A stretch of DNA of 64,000 nt from JAOTVV01 sp039591075 (GCA_039591075.1 JBDHEI010000030.1:1-64000), one strand, 5' to 3'. Positions 17,748 through 27,958 are shown, counted from the first letter of the stretch. Notes: generated from the letters alone by a model not told the origin. A program made the numbers and translations.

Positions 17748-18692
17748 TCAGGCGCCGCGGAGCGGTGGTCGGCCGTCGGGCGGGCGTGTGTCGGGTTTAC
17801 CTTCGAGCCGGTTATCGTAGTATCGGTACGTGGGATAGGCGAAATCGATGTTTCCTTCGCTGGCGAACGCCTCCAGGACCTCCTCCCAGATGGCCTGCGC
17901 CGTGCCCCGCCGCTTCCTGGGCTCGCAGAGGTAGCGGATAGTGAGGAGCACGCCGCTGTCGGCCACCGTGGTGTAGACGGCGGGAGTGAGGGTGGTGTAG
18001 AAGATCATGAATCGCCGGGACACCTCGCTGATCTCCTGCTTCGCGGCGTCGGTGAGATGGGCTGCATGTCGAACGGCGATGCCCTCAAGAATGGCCTTCG
18101 CCTTCTTCCAGTCGCTCTCGAACGTGACCAGCACCGGGAGCTCGTTCCAGATGTAGTTGAACCCCTTGGTGAAGTTGGCGAGGGGTTCGGCAAGCACCTT
18201 GCCGTTGGGGACGTGGATGATGCGACCCGTGCTCTGTTCGGCATCCACCCAGTTGCCGATCTCGAGCAGCGTGAACTGGAAGAGCCGGAAGTCGATCACG
18301 TCGCCGGCGTGGCCGCCGATTTGAATGCGGTCGCCGACCTCGAAAGGGCGTCGCCAGAGGATGAACACCCACCCGGCGAGGTTCACGACCAGGTCCTTGA
18401 GCGCGATCGCGAGGCCCGCCGAGAGGAGGCCGAGGAATGTCGCCAGCGACCCGATGCCCTCGAACCAGATGCGGCCAACGATGAGGATGCCGATCGGCGC
18501 GACGATGTACGCCGTCGTCTTCTGCCAGTGGTACCGCGTCCGCACGTCTTGCGTCCGATGCCGCACGACCGCCAGGACGATGCGCCGCAGAACCCACAGT
18601 ACGAGGATTGCGCCGAGCGACGCGACGACCCGGTCAACGGCGCCCGAGGAGAGCCCAAAGGCGTTCTGGAGCCAATCGGTGATGGCGTTCAT
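17748..18692 (-). CDS. Small-conductance mechanosensitive channel, MscS family
   Basis: The protein has 314 residues. Hydrophobic helices lie at about 22-40, 60-75 and 80-110. The MscS pore/beta domain has ATFLGLLSAGLAIALKDLVVNLAGWVFILWRRPFEVGDRIQIGG-type features: the glycine- and alanine-rich pore helix around 85-110 and the beta motif GDVIDFRLFQFTLLE. A cytoplasmic domain follows with a C-terminal ETIDFAYP-like NIDFAYPTYRYYDN motif. It releases solutes on hypo-osmotic shock. It is a single gene between the DUF4097 and HAD genes. Confidence 0.92.
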   Translation of the reverse strand: MNAITDWLQNAFGLSSGAVDRVVASLGAILVLWVLRRIVLAVVRHRTQDVRTRYHWQKTTAYIVAPIGILIVGRIWFEGIGSLATFLGLLSAGLAIALKDLVVNLAGWVFILWRRPFEVGDRIQIGGHAGDVIDFRLFQFTLLEIGNWVDAEQSTGRIIHVPNGKVLAEPLANFTKGFNYIWNELPVLVTFESDWKKAKAILEGIAVRHAAHLTDAAKQEISEVSRRFMIFYTTLTPAVYTTVADSGVLLTIRYLCEPRKRRGTAQAIWEEVLEAFASEGNIDFAYPTYRYYDNRLEGKPDTRPPDGRPPLRGA

Positions 18693-18765
18693 GCCGGGAC
18701 CGCGGTCCTCAAGAGGTTTCCGGAATCACACCCGGTGGGGCGGCAGCCGTCGACGGGGGCGCGCG

Positions 18766-19419
18766 TCACGGCGAGGCGAGTCCGGTCAGATGGCCAGGCT
18801 CGGCGATCCAGTGGTCCGGCGCCTGAGGCTCGAGAGCGGATCGCGGGAACGGCCCCCAGAGCACCGCCGCCGTCTGCACACCGGCCGCACGTCCGGCCAC
18901 CAGGTCGTGCGGGGAATCCCCCACGAAGACCGCCTGGGCGGCGGCAACATCCAGCAGGCGCAACGCGTGCCGGACGGGCTCAGGATCTGGTTTGGGTCGT
19001 TCGACGTCGTCCGCCCCGACGACCACCTCGAACAGGCCGTCGTAGCCACACTTCCGGAGTCCCCGGTAGGCGCCTTCCCGCATCTTAGACGTCACCACGC
19101 CGAGCCGAACCCGCCGGCGACTGAGCTCTTCGACCGCCTCACGCACCCCAGGGAACTCACGAACCGCGTTGTCGTGATTGGCGAGGTTGTACGCCCGGTA
19201 GGTCGCGACCATGGCGTCGATCTCGGCCGGGTCGTCGGTGAACTTCCGAAACTGCACCTTGAGCGGCGTCCCCAGGCCCTCGAGCCACACCGCGTCGGGT
19301 GGAATGGTGCCGCGGTGGACCCGCAGCGTGTGGCGATACGAGTTCAGGATCAGCTCCACCGAATCGATGAGCGTGCCGTCGAGATCGAACAGGATGGTCG
19401 AGACTGAAGCGCATGCCAT
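18766..19419 (-). CDS. HAD-superfamily phosphatase, phosphoglycolate phosphatase-like
   Basis: The protein has 217 residues from the ATG at 19419. The HAD nucleophile and acid are Asp12 and Asp14 in FDLDGTLIDS. The helical cap (residues 18-85) is of the PGP/PpaX type. Motif II (GVVTSKM), the motif III lysine in ERPKPDPEPV and motif IV (VFVGDSPHDLVAG) are all present, so it should be active. The substrate could be phosphoglycolate or pyrophosphate. An upstream in-frame extension to 19536 has no conserved sequence. Confidence 0.88.
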   Translation of the reverse strand: MACASVSTILFDLDGTLIDSVELILNSYRHTLRVHRGTIPPDAVWLEGLGTPLKVQFRKFTDDPAEIDAMVATYRAYNLANHDNAVREFPGVREAVEELSRRRVRLGVVTSKMREGAYRGLRKCGYDGLFEVVVGADDVERPKPDPEPVRHALRLLDVAAAQAVFVGDSPHDLVAGRAAGVQTAAVLWGPFPRSALEPQAPDHWIAEPGHLTGLASP

Positions 19420-19574
19420 GGCCGACAATATAACCTCCACCCGACGCGCGCTCGGAGGCGATAGGGTGATCGCACTGTCGCCCACCTGCGGGCCGGCCGC
19501 TATCTTTGACCCTCGAAGGCCCGCCGCCCTCCTCACGGCGCGGGATCACGACTCACGGCATCCTCGCACCGACA

Positions 19575-22232
19575 ATGACTCGATTGCGTCCGACACGGTT
19601 TCTCTGGCTCCTCATGCTCGTGGTTCCGCTCTCGCAGGCGAGCGGGCAGGACGCAGCACGCGCCGTCCGCACGAACGGGAACGACCCTGTTGTCGATGGC
19701 CGACTGGACGATCCAGCGTGGGCTGAGGCGCCGCCGCTCACGGGCTTCCTCCAGCGGAACCCCATCGAGGGCGCCGCCCCGAGTGAATCGACGGAAGTGC
19801 GGTTCCTGTACACCGATCACGCGCTCTTCGTCGGCTTTCGCGGATTCGATCGGGAGCCGGGCAGGATCGTGAGCCGGTTGGTCCGGCGTGACCAGCGCAT
19901 CTCGGCAGACAACTTCAGTTTGTTCCTCGACACCTATCACGACCGGCGCACGGCGTTCGAGATTTCGATCAACCCCTCCGGGGCGCGGCGCGACGTGTTC
20001 ATCTACGGGGACGGAAACGGGCGCGACGAGTCGTGGGATCCGGTTTTCAGCTGGGGAACCCGAACCGATTCACTGGGGTGGACCGTGGAGCTGCGGATCC
20101 CCTTTTCGCAACTGCGCTTCGCGGCGCGAGACTCCGTCGTCTTCGGCCTCCGCGTCAAGCGGGACATCAACCGTCGGAACGAAGAGGTGAACTGGCCGTT
20201 CTTCCCGCGCGATCAGGCTGGTGAGGTATCGCAGTATGGGCGGCTGGTGGGTTTGACCACCGTCCCTGCGCCGCGCCGGCTCGAGTTTCTTCCATACGTC
20301 GCGGGGAGCACGGCGTTCGAGGCAGCGGAAGCGGGCAACCCCTTTGCCACGGGACGGCGTTCCGTGGGGCGAGCCGGGCTCGATACCAAGCTCGGGATCA
20401 CCAGCAGCGTCACGATGGACCTCACCGTGAACCCCGACTTCGGGCAGGTAGAGGCGGATCCTGCAGAAGTGAACCTGACGGCATTCGAGAGCTTCTTCCA
20501 GGAGCGGCGGCCGTTCTTCGTCGAAGGTACCAACCTCTTCGAGTTTGGCTTGCAGCCGTCGGTGCGTCGTGAGTTCGGTGGGGGTGGTGGGGGAGGTGGC
20601 CAGGAAGGGTTGGTCTATACTCGGCGCATCGGGCGGTCGCCACAGGTGTCTACTGACGACGACGGTGGATACGCCGAGGATGTTACCCAAACGACGATCC
20701 TCGGCGCGGCGAAGCTGAGTGGGCAGCTGGGCAGCGGATGGTCGCTCGGCCTGGCGCAGGCGGTGACCGCCAAGGAACGGGCCAACGTCGTCGATGCCTT
20801 CGGGATCGAGGGCACATCGCCCGTCGAGCCCCTGACCAGCTACTCCGTCGCACGGGCCGAACGTGTCGTGCGCAACGGGCAGCTCGCCTACGGGGCGGCG
20901 GCGACCCTCACCGAGCGACGGCTCGACGAGGCGGCGTTCGACGAGCTCCACCGCCGGGCGTATTCCGGCGGCATGGACCTGAGCGGCCGGTTCGGCCGCG
21001 ATCAGTACGAGTTCTCCGCCGCCCTCTCGGGATCGCGGGTCGAGGGGTCGGAGGAGGCGCTGTTGGAGACCCAGCTCAGCTCGGCACGCTACTATCAGCG
21101 TCCCGACCAAGACCACGTCAGGCTGGACTCGACGCGGACGGCGCTCTTAGGCGTGGCGGGGTACGCGCGATTGGCCAAGGTGACAGGATTCCTCACGTGG
21201 GATGCCCGCTACGAGACGCGGAGCCCGGGATTCGAGGTCAACGACCTGGGATTCCTCCGGGCCGCGGACCAGCACGAACAGCGTCTCGAGGCGGAGCTTC
21301 GCTGGCTCGAGCCGGGCCCGGTATTTCGCGAGTTTCGCTGGCGCGTCGAGGAGCAGGCCGACTTCACCTGGGGTGGCGAGCGGACCCGCACGTCGGTGGA
21401 GAGCCGCGTGTCGGCCTCGTTCCTCAATTACTGGAACCTCAATGTGACCGCAGAGCGCTCGTTTCCGAGCCTCAGCGTGCGCCTCCTCCGCGGCGGGCCG
21501 GCCTTCTCCGAGCCGGGGCAGTGGGGGTTTCGGGGAGGCGGGCGGACAGATTTCCGCCGCAGTGTCTGGGCGAGCGTCGGCATGAACTACACAACCGAGA
21601 ACGAAACGGGTGCCCGGCGCTGGGGAATGAACGCGAACCTGCGATGGCGCCCGCCAGGCAGTTTCTCGATGAGCGTCGAGGGTCGAGCCAGCTGGGGTAC
21701 GACCGATCGGCAATACCTGACCCAGGAGACGGTCAGCGATTCGACCTTCTTCGTCCTGGGTGAGTTGGACCGGCGCGAGATCTCGCTGTCGCTCCGTGCC
21801 GACCTGGCACTGACGCCGCGCCTGTCGCTCGAGTTCTACGGGGAGCCGTTCGTGTCCGCTGGCCGCTACGACGTGATCAAGCTCGCCAGCGACCCACGGG
21901 CCCAGCGCTACGCCGATCGGTTCGACGTGCTCGGTCCGGATCGGCTCACGCGACCCGGTGGTGAGGAGGACGCGGTGGTCGACGTAGACCGGGACGGCAC
22001 CGTGGACTTCACCATTTCCGAACCGAACTTCCGCGTCGTGTCCCTGCGAACGAATGCCGTGCTGCGCTGGGAGTTCCGTCCGGGGTCGACGCTCTTCGTG
22101 GTCTGGCAGCAAAACCGGCGGGAACGTGACGAGACAGGTGTGCTCGGCGCCGGCTCGGCGTTCATCGATACCTTCCGCGCATCGGGCAGTCACGTCTTTG
22201 CGGTCAAGGTCGCCTACTGGTTCGGGCTATGA
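19575..22232 (+). CDS. DUF5916 outer-membrane protein (large paralogue)
   Basis: The protein has 885 residues from the ATG at 19575, with a signal peptide (FLWLLMLVVPLSQASGQ). A CBM9-like domain (DPVVDGRLDDPAWAEAPPL, VRFLYTDHALFVGFRGFD) is followed by DUF5916 with QERRPFFVEGTNLFEFG, the counterpart of the KRDFFLENAGVFEFG motif in the 14282-16489 paralogue. A glycine run (GGGGGGG) occurs near residue 340. The C-terminal half has amphipathic strands typical of an outer-membrane barrel, ending in HVFAVKVAYWFGL with a terminal hydrophobic residue. Function is unknown. It starts a plus-strand run ahead of exported peptidase-like genes. Confidence 0.85.
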   Translation: MTRLRPTRFLWLLMLVVPLSQASGQDAARAVRTNGNDPVVDGRLDDPAWAEAPPLTGFLQRNPIEGAAPSESTEVRFLYTDHALFVGFRGFDREPGRIVSRLVRRDQRISADNFSLFLDTYHDRRTAFEISINPSGARRDVFIYGDGNGRDESWDPVFSWGTRTDSLGWTVELRIPFSQLRFAARDSVVFGLRVKRDINRRNEEVNWPFFPRDQAGEVSQYGRLVGLTTVPAPRRLEFLPYVAGSTAFEAAEAGNPFATGRRSVGRAGLDTKLGITSSVTMDLTVNPDFGQVEADPAEVNLTAFESFFQERRPFFVEGTNLFEFGLQPSVRREFGGGGGGGGQEGLVYTRRIGRSPQVSTDDDGGYAEDVTQTTILGAAKLSGQLGSGWSLGLAQAVTAKERANVVDAFGIEGTSPVEPLTSYSVARAERVVRNGQLAYGAAATLTERRLDEAAFDELHRRAYSGGMDLSGRFGRDQYEFSAALSGSRVEGSEEALLETQLSSARYYQRPDQDHVRLDSTRTALLGVAGYARLAKVTGFLTWDARYETRSPGFEVNDLGFLRAADQHEQRLEAELRWLEPGPVFREFRWRVEEQADFTWGGERTRTSVESRVSASFLNYWNLNVTAERSFPSLSVRLLRGGPAFSEPGQWGFRGGGRTDFRRSVWASVGMNYTTENETGARRWGMNANLRWRPPGSFSMSVEGRASWGTTDRQYLTQETVSDSTFFVLGELDRREISLSLRADLALTPRLSLEFYGEPFVSAGRYDVIKLASDPRAQRYADRFDVLGPDRLTRPGGEEDAVVDVDRDGTVDFTISEPNFRVVSLRTNAVLRWEFRPGSTLFVVWQQNRRERDETGVLGAGSAFIDTFRASGSHVFAVKVAYWFGL

Positions 22233-22333
22233 GCGACCGGCGACGCTCGGGCCTTGCGTTGGAGGGCGACGCCGAAGGGAGTGGACATCGTTCCCAAGAT
22301 GGGGCGGTGCTTTCACCGGAGAGGTGAGGACTC

Positions 22334-23935
22334 ATGATACGACGAAGTTTCCTGCTCATCTGTGCGGTCACGATCACCATTGCCATCCCGGTCATTCCCG
22401 CGACGGCGCAGCGGCGCCCCTCGACCGAGGCGCTCAAGCGTGAAATCGTGCAGGAAGTGTCCTCGATGCAGAAGCTGTCGCAGGAGATCGTGGACATGGT
22501 GTTCAGCTTCTCGGAGCTCGGCTTTCAGGAGCAGAGGACGGTCGAATACCTCACCGGCATTCTCGGCAGGGAGGGATTTCGGGTCGAGACGGGTTGTGCC
22601 GGGATGCCGACCTGCTACGTGGCGAGCTGGGGGAACGGCACCCCGGTCATCGGGATCATGGGCGACATCGACGGGTTGCCCGAGACGTCGCAGAAGCCCG
22701 GTGTGGCGTATCACGATCCGCTGATTCCCGGCGGACCGGGACATGGGGAGGGCCACAACAGCGCGCCGGCCGTCGACCTGGTGGCGGCCGTCGCGGTCAA
22801 GCGCGTGATGGAGCGCCATGGGATCTCTGGTGAGATCCGCGTGATTCCGGGCGTCGCCGAGGAACTCGTCGCGAGCCGCACCTACATGGTGATGGCCGGC
22901 ATGTTCGACGACATGGATGCGATGCTCTCCACTCACGTGAGCAGCCGCACCTCGACCAGCTATGGTGTCAGTGGCTCCGGTCTGGTCTCGACCATATTCA
23001 TCTTTCACGGCAGGACGGCGCATGGGGCCGGCTCGCCATGGGCTGGCCGGTCGGCGCTGGACGCAGTCGAGTTGATGAACGTCGCGTGGAACTTCCGGCG
23101 CGAGCACCTTCGACTGCAGCAGCGATCGCACTATGTGATCGTGAATGGCGGGAACCAGCCCAACGTCGTGCCGGGTGAGGCGGCGGTGTGGTACTACTTC
23201 CGCGAGCTCGACTACCCCCGCATCAAAGCGCTGCATGAGCTGGGGCAGACGATGGCCAAGGCCGCGAGCCTTATGACCGAAACCACGGTCGAGGAGCGCA
23301 TTCTCGGATCCGCGTGGCCTCAAACGTACAACAGGCCGATGGCGGAACGCATGCAGCGGAACATGTTCGCCGTCGGGATGCCGGCCTGGTCCGAGGCCGA
23401 CATCGCCCTCGCCAAGGCCGTTCAGCGAGAGCTCGGTCGGGACACCGTGGGATTGCCGACTTCCGTCGACTCCCTCCGCGAGGCGGACCAGGGGATGGGG
23501 GGCGGGAGCGACGACATCGCCGAAGTGTCGTGGAAGGTGCCTACAGTGCGCCTTCGCTATGCGGCGAACATTCCGGGCACCATCGGCCACCACTGGTCTT
23601 CTGCCATCGCGATGGCGACGCCCATCGCGCACAAGGGTGCCAATCATGCCAGTCGGATCGTGGCCATGACGGCCATCGACCTGCTTACGGACCGACGGTT
23701 GCTGGAAGAAGCAACGCGATATCACCGCGAGGTGCAGACGAAAGATCGACAGTGGATATCACTCATCCCGGCTGGGACACTGGCGCCAGCGCAATTGAAC
23801 GCGGACAAGATGGCCCAATACCGCCCGCTTCTCGAGACGCTGCGGTACGATCCGAGTCGCTATGCGACCTACCTCGAGCAACTGGGCATCACCTATCCCA
23901 CGATCAGGAAGGGAACGGATGGTGGGAGCAGATGA
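22334..23935 (+). CDS. Exported M20-family amidohydrolase, AbgB-like
   Basis: The protein has 533 residues with a signal peptide (FLLICAVTITIAIPVIPATAQ, about 6-26). It is an M20D-type zinc amidohydrolase, nearest in layout to p-aminobenzoyl-glutamate hydrolase subunit B. Conserved features are MGDIDGLPE, GHGEGHNSAPAVD (metal His), the Glu-Glu pair in GVAEELVAS, HGRTAHGAGSPWAGRSALDAVE (dimerisation domain), and a C-terminal GGSDDIAEVSW. Such enzymes remove an acyl or amide group from amino-acid conjugates. It is translationally coupled (ATGA) to the D-aminoacylase-like gene that follows. Confidence 0.88.
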   Translation: MIRRSFLLICAVTITIAIPVIPATAQRRPSTEALKREIVQEVSSMQKLSQEIVDMVFSFSELGFQEQRTVEYLTGILGREGFRVETGCAGMPTCYVASWGNGTPVIGIMGDIDGLPETSQKPGVAYHDPLIPGGPGHGEGHNSAPAVDLVAAVAVKRVMERHGISGEIRVIPGVAEELVASRTYMVMAGMFDDMDAMLSTHVSSRTSTSYGVSGSGLVSTIFIFHGRTAHGAGSPWAGRSALDAVELMNVAWNFRREHLRLQQRSHYVIVNGGNQPNVVPGEAAVWYYFRELDYPRIKALHELGQTMAKAASLMTETTVEERILGSAWPQTYNRPMAERMQRNMFAVGMPAWSEADIALAKAVQRELGRDTVGLPTSVDSLREADQGMGGGSDDIAEVSWKVPTVRLRYAANIPGTIGHHWSSAIAMATPIAHKGANHASRIVAMTAIDLLTDRRLLEEATRYHREVQTKDRQWISLIPAGTLAPAQLNADKMAQYRPLLETLRYDPSRYATYLEQLGITYPTIRKGTDGGSR

Positions 23936-25612
23936 TGCGGTCCTCGATCCGTAGTCGACGAGACATGCGAAACGCGCTGGCAGGGGTGCTGCTGGTTTTG
24001 GCCAACGTCGCCGTGGCGCTCCCGGCACACGCGCAGGCCACGCAGTACGACGTCTTGATCACGGGGGGTCGAATCCTGGATGGTACCGGGAACCCGTGGC
24101 GCTATGCGGACGTGGGCGTTCGTGACGGACGCATCGCGGCCGTGGGTCGTCTGCAGGGCGCCACCGCGGCACGTGTGATCGACGCGTCGGGGAAGGTGGT
24201 GACCCCGGGGTTCGTCGACATCCATTCCCACGCGGACGATCCCAACTATGGGCCTCGAGGGCTCCGCTCGTCCGACGCGCGGCGCCGCGCGGCACCGAAC
24301 CTCGTGATGCAGGGCATTACGACCGTCGTAGTGAATCAGGATGGCCGATCGCCGGTCGCCATCGGTGGGCAGAAGGCAGAGCTCGACCGATTGGGAATAG
24401 GGTTGAATGCAGCGTTGATGGTGGGGCACGGCAGCGTGCGCGGCGAGGTCATGGGGGACGACTTCCGCCGCGTCGCCACGGCCGCCGAGGTGTCACGCAT
24501 GCGGGCTCTGGTGCGCCGCGGCATGGAAGACGGAGCTTGGGGCCTGTCGGCCGGTCTCGAGTACGTCCCGGGACGGTGGAGCACGACGGACGAGGTGGTC
24601 GCACTGGTCGAGGAGATCGAGCCCCACGGCGTGGTACTGGCCGAGCCAACATGTGGGTCGCCCGCCGTCGCTGATCGATGCGGTCCGGGAAACCATCGAG
24701 ATCGGTGAGCGGACGGGCGCGACGGTGGTGGCGTCGCACATCAAGGCCAAGGGCGCCAACTACTGGGGTGCCAGCGCTGTGGTGATTCGGCTCATTGAGG
24801 ACGCGCGGTCGCGGGGTGTTTCCGTCTACGCAGACCAGTATCCCTACAACACCACGGGCAGCGACGGTCGTACGGTGCTGATTCCCAACTGGGTGTGGGG
24901 GTCGGAGCGCCCACGCACGCGGAACTTCACCGGCGCGCTGCGACGCGTCCTCGCGAACGATTCGCTGGCCGCGTTGCTCCGGACCGACATCGCCCACGAG
25001 ATCCAGCGTCGCGGCGGGGCGGACAATGTCGTCGTGATGGAGTATCCCAACGCCGATGTGGTTGGTCGCTCCGTCGCGCAGCTCGCTGCCGACCGCGGTG
25101 TGGGCCCGGTCGACGTGGCCATCGTGCTTCAGCTCGAGGGAGATTCTGCCCTTCCGGGTGGGGGGGCATTTCGGGGCTTCTCGCTCTCGGAGTACGACAT
25201 CGAGCCCTACGCCGCCAAGGAGTGGACCGTGACGGCGACCGACGGCTGGGTTGCGCTTCCCGAGGACGGGCTCACCCACACACGTGTCTACGGCACCTTC
25301 CCGCGCAAGATCAGCTACTACGCGCGGGAGCGCGGCGTCCTCACGGTCGCGGCGGCGGTCCGGTCGGCCACGTCGCTGCCCGCCGCGGTCATGGGCTTCC
25401 GCGATCGGGGCATGATTCGCGAAGGATATGTGGCGGACTTGGTCGTACTCGATCTCGAGTCACTGGCGGACAACGCGACCTTCTTCGAGCCGCACCAGTA
25501 TCCGAGTGGAATCGAGTACGTGCTGATCGCTGGCCAGCTTGCCGTGGAGGGTGGAAGCCCAACCGGGGCACTGATCGGTCGGGTGCTCACCCGGAGCGGC
25601 CAGGCTCCATGA
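23932..25612 (+). pseudogene. N-acyl-D-amino-acid deacylase (D-aminoacylase), frame-disrupted
   Basis: The two reading frames together encode one amidohydrolase. The first runs from the ATG at 23932 (signal peptide, then LITGGRILDGTGNPW and the metal-binding FVDIHSHADD) to EEIEPHG at about 24630 and stops at 24708. The second frame picks up family sequence at about 24653 (PPSLIDAVRETIEIGERTG, VASHIKAKG) and runs to 25612. Between them, family members carry about 25 residues including a GGVY-SH-RSEG segment; only about ten unrelated codons are present here. A deletion of some tens of bases with a frame change explains this. It also removes a likely active-site region, which suggests a true pseudogene rather than a single-base error. 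Confidence 0.8.
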
Positions 25613-25655
25613 TGTGGGCTGATCCACTGTGGCACCTCGGCGCGGAGGACGACGC

Positions 25656-26819
25656 ATGTCACGGATGATGCGGGAACAGCCCCTGACGGCCACGGCCGGC
25701 CTCCTGCTCGGGCTCGTGCTCCCGGGAACGGTGGGCGCCCAGGCCAACCTCACTCTCGCGGAGGCTCCCGGCGCGGGGCGATATGCGAGCGCCGTCGACG
25801 GTGCCCGCCTACTCATCGACTCGCTCATGCGGGCCAATCAGATCCCGGGACTGTCGATGGCGGTCTCCGTCCGCGACGAGGTGGTGTGGTCGGAAGGGTT
25901 CGGCTATGCCGATCTCGAGCTGGAGAGCCCTGTCACCACCACGACGCGCTTTCGGATCGGATCCATCTCCAAGTCGCTGACCGCGGCGGCCCTGGCGCAA
26001 CTGTACGAGCAGGGTGCCCTGGACTTCGACGCTCCGGTGCAGCGGTATGTGCCGACGTTTCCCCAGAAGCGCTGGCCTCTCACCGTGCGCCAGGTGGCCG
26101 GCCACATCGCCGGGGTCCGCCACTACGCATCCGACGACGAATTTCTGCTCAACCGCCGCTTTGGGACTGTACAGGAGGGACTCCAAATATTTCAGGACGA
26201 TACCCTGCTCTTCGAGCCGGGGACGCGATACCTCTACTCGACCTTCGGGTGGAACCTGCTGAGCGCCGTCGTGGAGCAAGCGTCGGGGGAGGAGTTCCTT
26301 TCGTACATGCGGGAGCATGTGTTCCGGCCCCTCCGCATGCGCCAGACGGTGGCGGACCACGTGGACAGCATCGTGGCGGGTCGCACCCGGTTCTACGTTC
26401 GGGCACAAGACGGGGTCTTGGTGAATGCCCCGGCGGTGGACAACAGCTATAAGTGGGCAGGGGGCGGGTTTCTTTCTACGCCGGAAGACCTGCTGCTCTT
26501 CGCCAACGCACACTTGGGCAGAGCGTTTCTGCGCCCGGAGACGGTCACACTGCTGTGGACGCCGCAGCGGACCGCCGACGGCAGGGAGACCGGATACGGC
26601 ATAGGGTGGCGCGCTGCGGAGATCCGCGGGCACCGGGTGGTCTCGCACAGCGGCGGTTCGGTCGGCGGGAACTGTCTGCTCTTGATCTATCCCGACGCTC
26701 GAGTGGCCCTGGCCGTCACGGCCAACATCTCCAACGCCGGGTATGGTCGGGTTGCACATCGGATCGCCGAACGGTTTATGACGGTGATGCCGACCGGCCC
26801 TGGAGGGGAGGGCGGATGA
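25656..26819 (+). CDS. LACTB-like serine hydrolase, catalytic residues intact
   Basis: The protein has 387 residues from the ATG at 25656, with GGAGG upstream. A signal peptide (LLLGLVLPGTVGAQA) is followed by a class C beta-lactamase/penicillin-binding fold. The nucleophile is Ser103 and the base Lys106 in SISK, the tyrosine is Tyr194 in the YST motif, and SHSGGS forms the third motif. The segments FEPGTRYLYSTFGWNLL and VDNSYKWAGGGFLST match mitochondrial LACTB and its bacterial relatives closely, pointing to a peptidase/esterase rather than a beta-lactamase. It overlaps its downstream paralogue by ATGA. Confidence 0.9.
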   Translation: MSRMMREQPLTATAGLLLGLVLPGTVGAQANLTLAEAPGAGRYASAVDGARLLIDSLMRANQIPGLSMAVSVRDEVVWSEGFGYADLELESPVTTTTRFRIGSISKSLTAAALAQLYEQGALDFDAPVQRYVPTFPQKRWPLTVRQVAGHIAGVRHYASDDEFLLNRRFGTVQEGLQIFQDDTLLFEPGTRYLYSTFGWNLLSAVVEQASGEEFLSYMREHVFRPLRMRQTVADHVDSIVAGRTRFYVRAQDGVLVNAPAVDNSYKWAGGGFLSTPEDLLLFANAHLGRAFLRPETVTLLWTPQRTADGRETGYGIGWRAAEIRGHRVVSHSGGSVGGNCLLLIYPDARVALAVTANISNAGYGRVAHRIAERFMTVMPTGPGGEGG

Positions 26820-27928
26820 CGGCAAGGGGACGTCGCGCGATCATCCGCCTCTGCGTGCTCGGAGGTGTCACGCTCATCGCCATCGGGGTGGTGGAACCCG
26901 AGCCGGTCATGGCCCAGTCGGGTGCGGTGAATTCCGCGAGGGCGCTCGTCCGCACTCTGATGTTGCGGGAGCAGATCCCGGGTCTCGGGGTCGCCGTCGC
27001 GGTCGATCACCGCATCGTGTGGTCGGAGGCGTTCGGCTACGCGGATCTGGAGAATCGCATTCCGGCCACGGCACAGACGATGTTTCGGATCGGAAGCGTG
27101 TCGATGCCGCTCACTTCGGTCGCGGTGGGCCTGAGCATGCAGCGCGGCCGGCTCAATCTGGCGGCAGACGTCCGGTCCTACGTGCCCTCGTTTCCCCAAA
27201 AGCGATACCCGTTCACCGTGGAACAGCTTGCCGGTCACCTGGCCGGGATTCGCCACTACCAGGGTGACGAGTTCCGGAGCGCCACGCGCTACCGGACCGT
27301 GCAGGACGGTTTGGCAATCTTCGCCCGCGATACGCTGCTGTTCGAGCCCGGGACCCGCTTTGCGTTTTCGACTTATGGTTGGACCCTGGTGAGCGCCGTC
27401 CTAGAGTCCGTGACCGGCACGGGATTCCTCGATCTGATGCATCAAGAGGTGTTCGAGCCACTGAGGCTGCGCCACACGGGTCCCGACTGGCCCGACACCG
27501 TCATGCCAAACCGGGCCCAGTTCTATGAACAGGCCGATGATGGCTCGATTCGGGTCGCGCCGGGGGTGGACAACAGCTACAAGTGGGCCGGAGGCGGATT
27601 CGTTGCGTCGCCGGAAGACCTGGCACGCTTCGGCTTGGCACTGCTTCCCCCCGGCGTTCTCGACTCGACGATCACCAATCGGCTCTGGACGTCGCTCAGG
27701 ACTCAAGACGGAGTCGAGACGGGGTACGGCATTGGGTGGGCGGTTGGCCGGGATGCAGATGAGCGCCGCGTGGTGAGCCATACCGGGAGTTCCGTCGGCG
27801 GCCGGGCGATCCTGTTGATCTATCCCGATGAGCGCGTGGTGGTCGCGATCGCAACCAATCTGGGTGGGGCACGCTTTGGTGATCTCCCGGGGAAGATCGC
27901 CGCGCTCTTCATGGCCGAGCGCGAGTGA
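26816..27928 (+). CDS. LACTB-like serine hydrolase paralogue with degenerate active site
   Basis: The protein has 370 residues with a signal peptide (VLGGVTLIAIGVVEPEPVMAQ). It is a tandem paralogue of the preceding gene, similar along its whole length (VPSFPQKR, GHLAGIRHY, VDNSYKWAGGGF). The nucleophile Ser94 is kept, but the SxxK lysine is Met97 (codon ATG at 27104-27106) and the YST tyrosine is Phe184 (TTT at 27365-27367). The third motif, SHTGSS, is kept. With both general-base groups gone it is probably a non-catalytic or altered partner of the intact copy. The reading frame is otherwise clean, so it is not simply a decayed gene. Confidence 0.88.
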   Translation: MTARGRRAIIRLCVLGGVTLIAIGVVEPEPVMAQSGAVNSARALVRTLMLREQIPGLGVAVAVDHRIVWSEAFGYADLENRIPATAQTMFRIGSVSMPLTSVAVGLSMQRGRLNLAADVRSYVPSFPQKRYPFTVEQLAGHLAGIRHYQGDEFRSATRYRTVQDGLAIFARDTLLFEPGTRFAFSTYGWTLVSAVLESVTGTGFLDLMHQEVFEPLRLRHTGPDWPDTVMPNRAQFYEQADDGSIRVAPGVDNSYKWAGGGFVASPEDLARFGLALLPPGVLDSTITNRLWTSLRTQDGVETGYGIGWAVGRDADERRVVSHTGSSVGGRAILLIYPDERVVVAIATNLGGARFGDLPGKIAALFMAERE

Positions 27929-27958
27929 GCTGCGTCGCCGGTCTCACCCGAGCGGACG

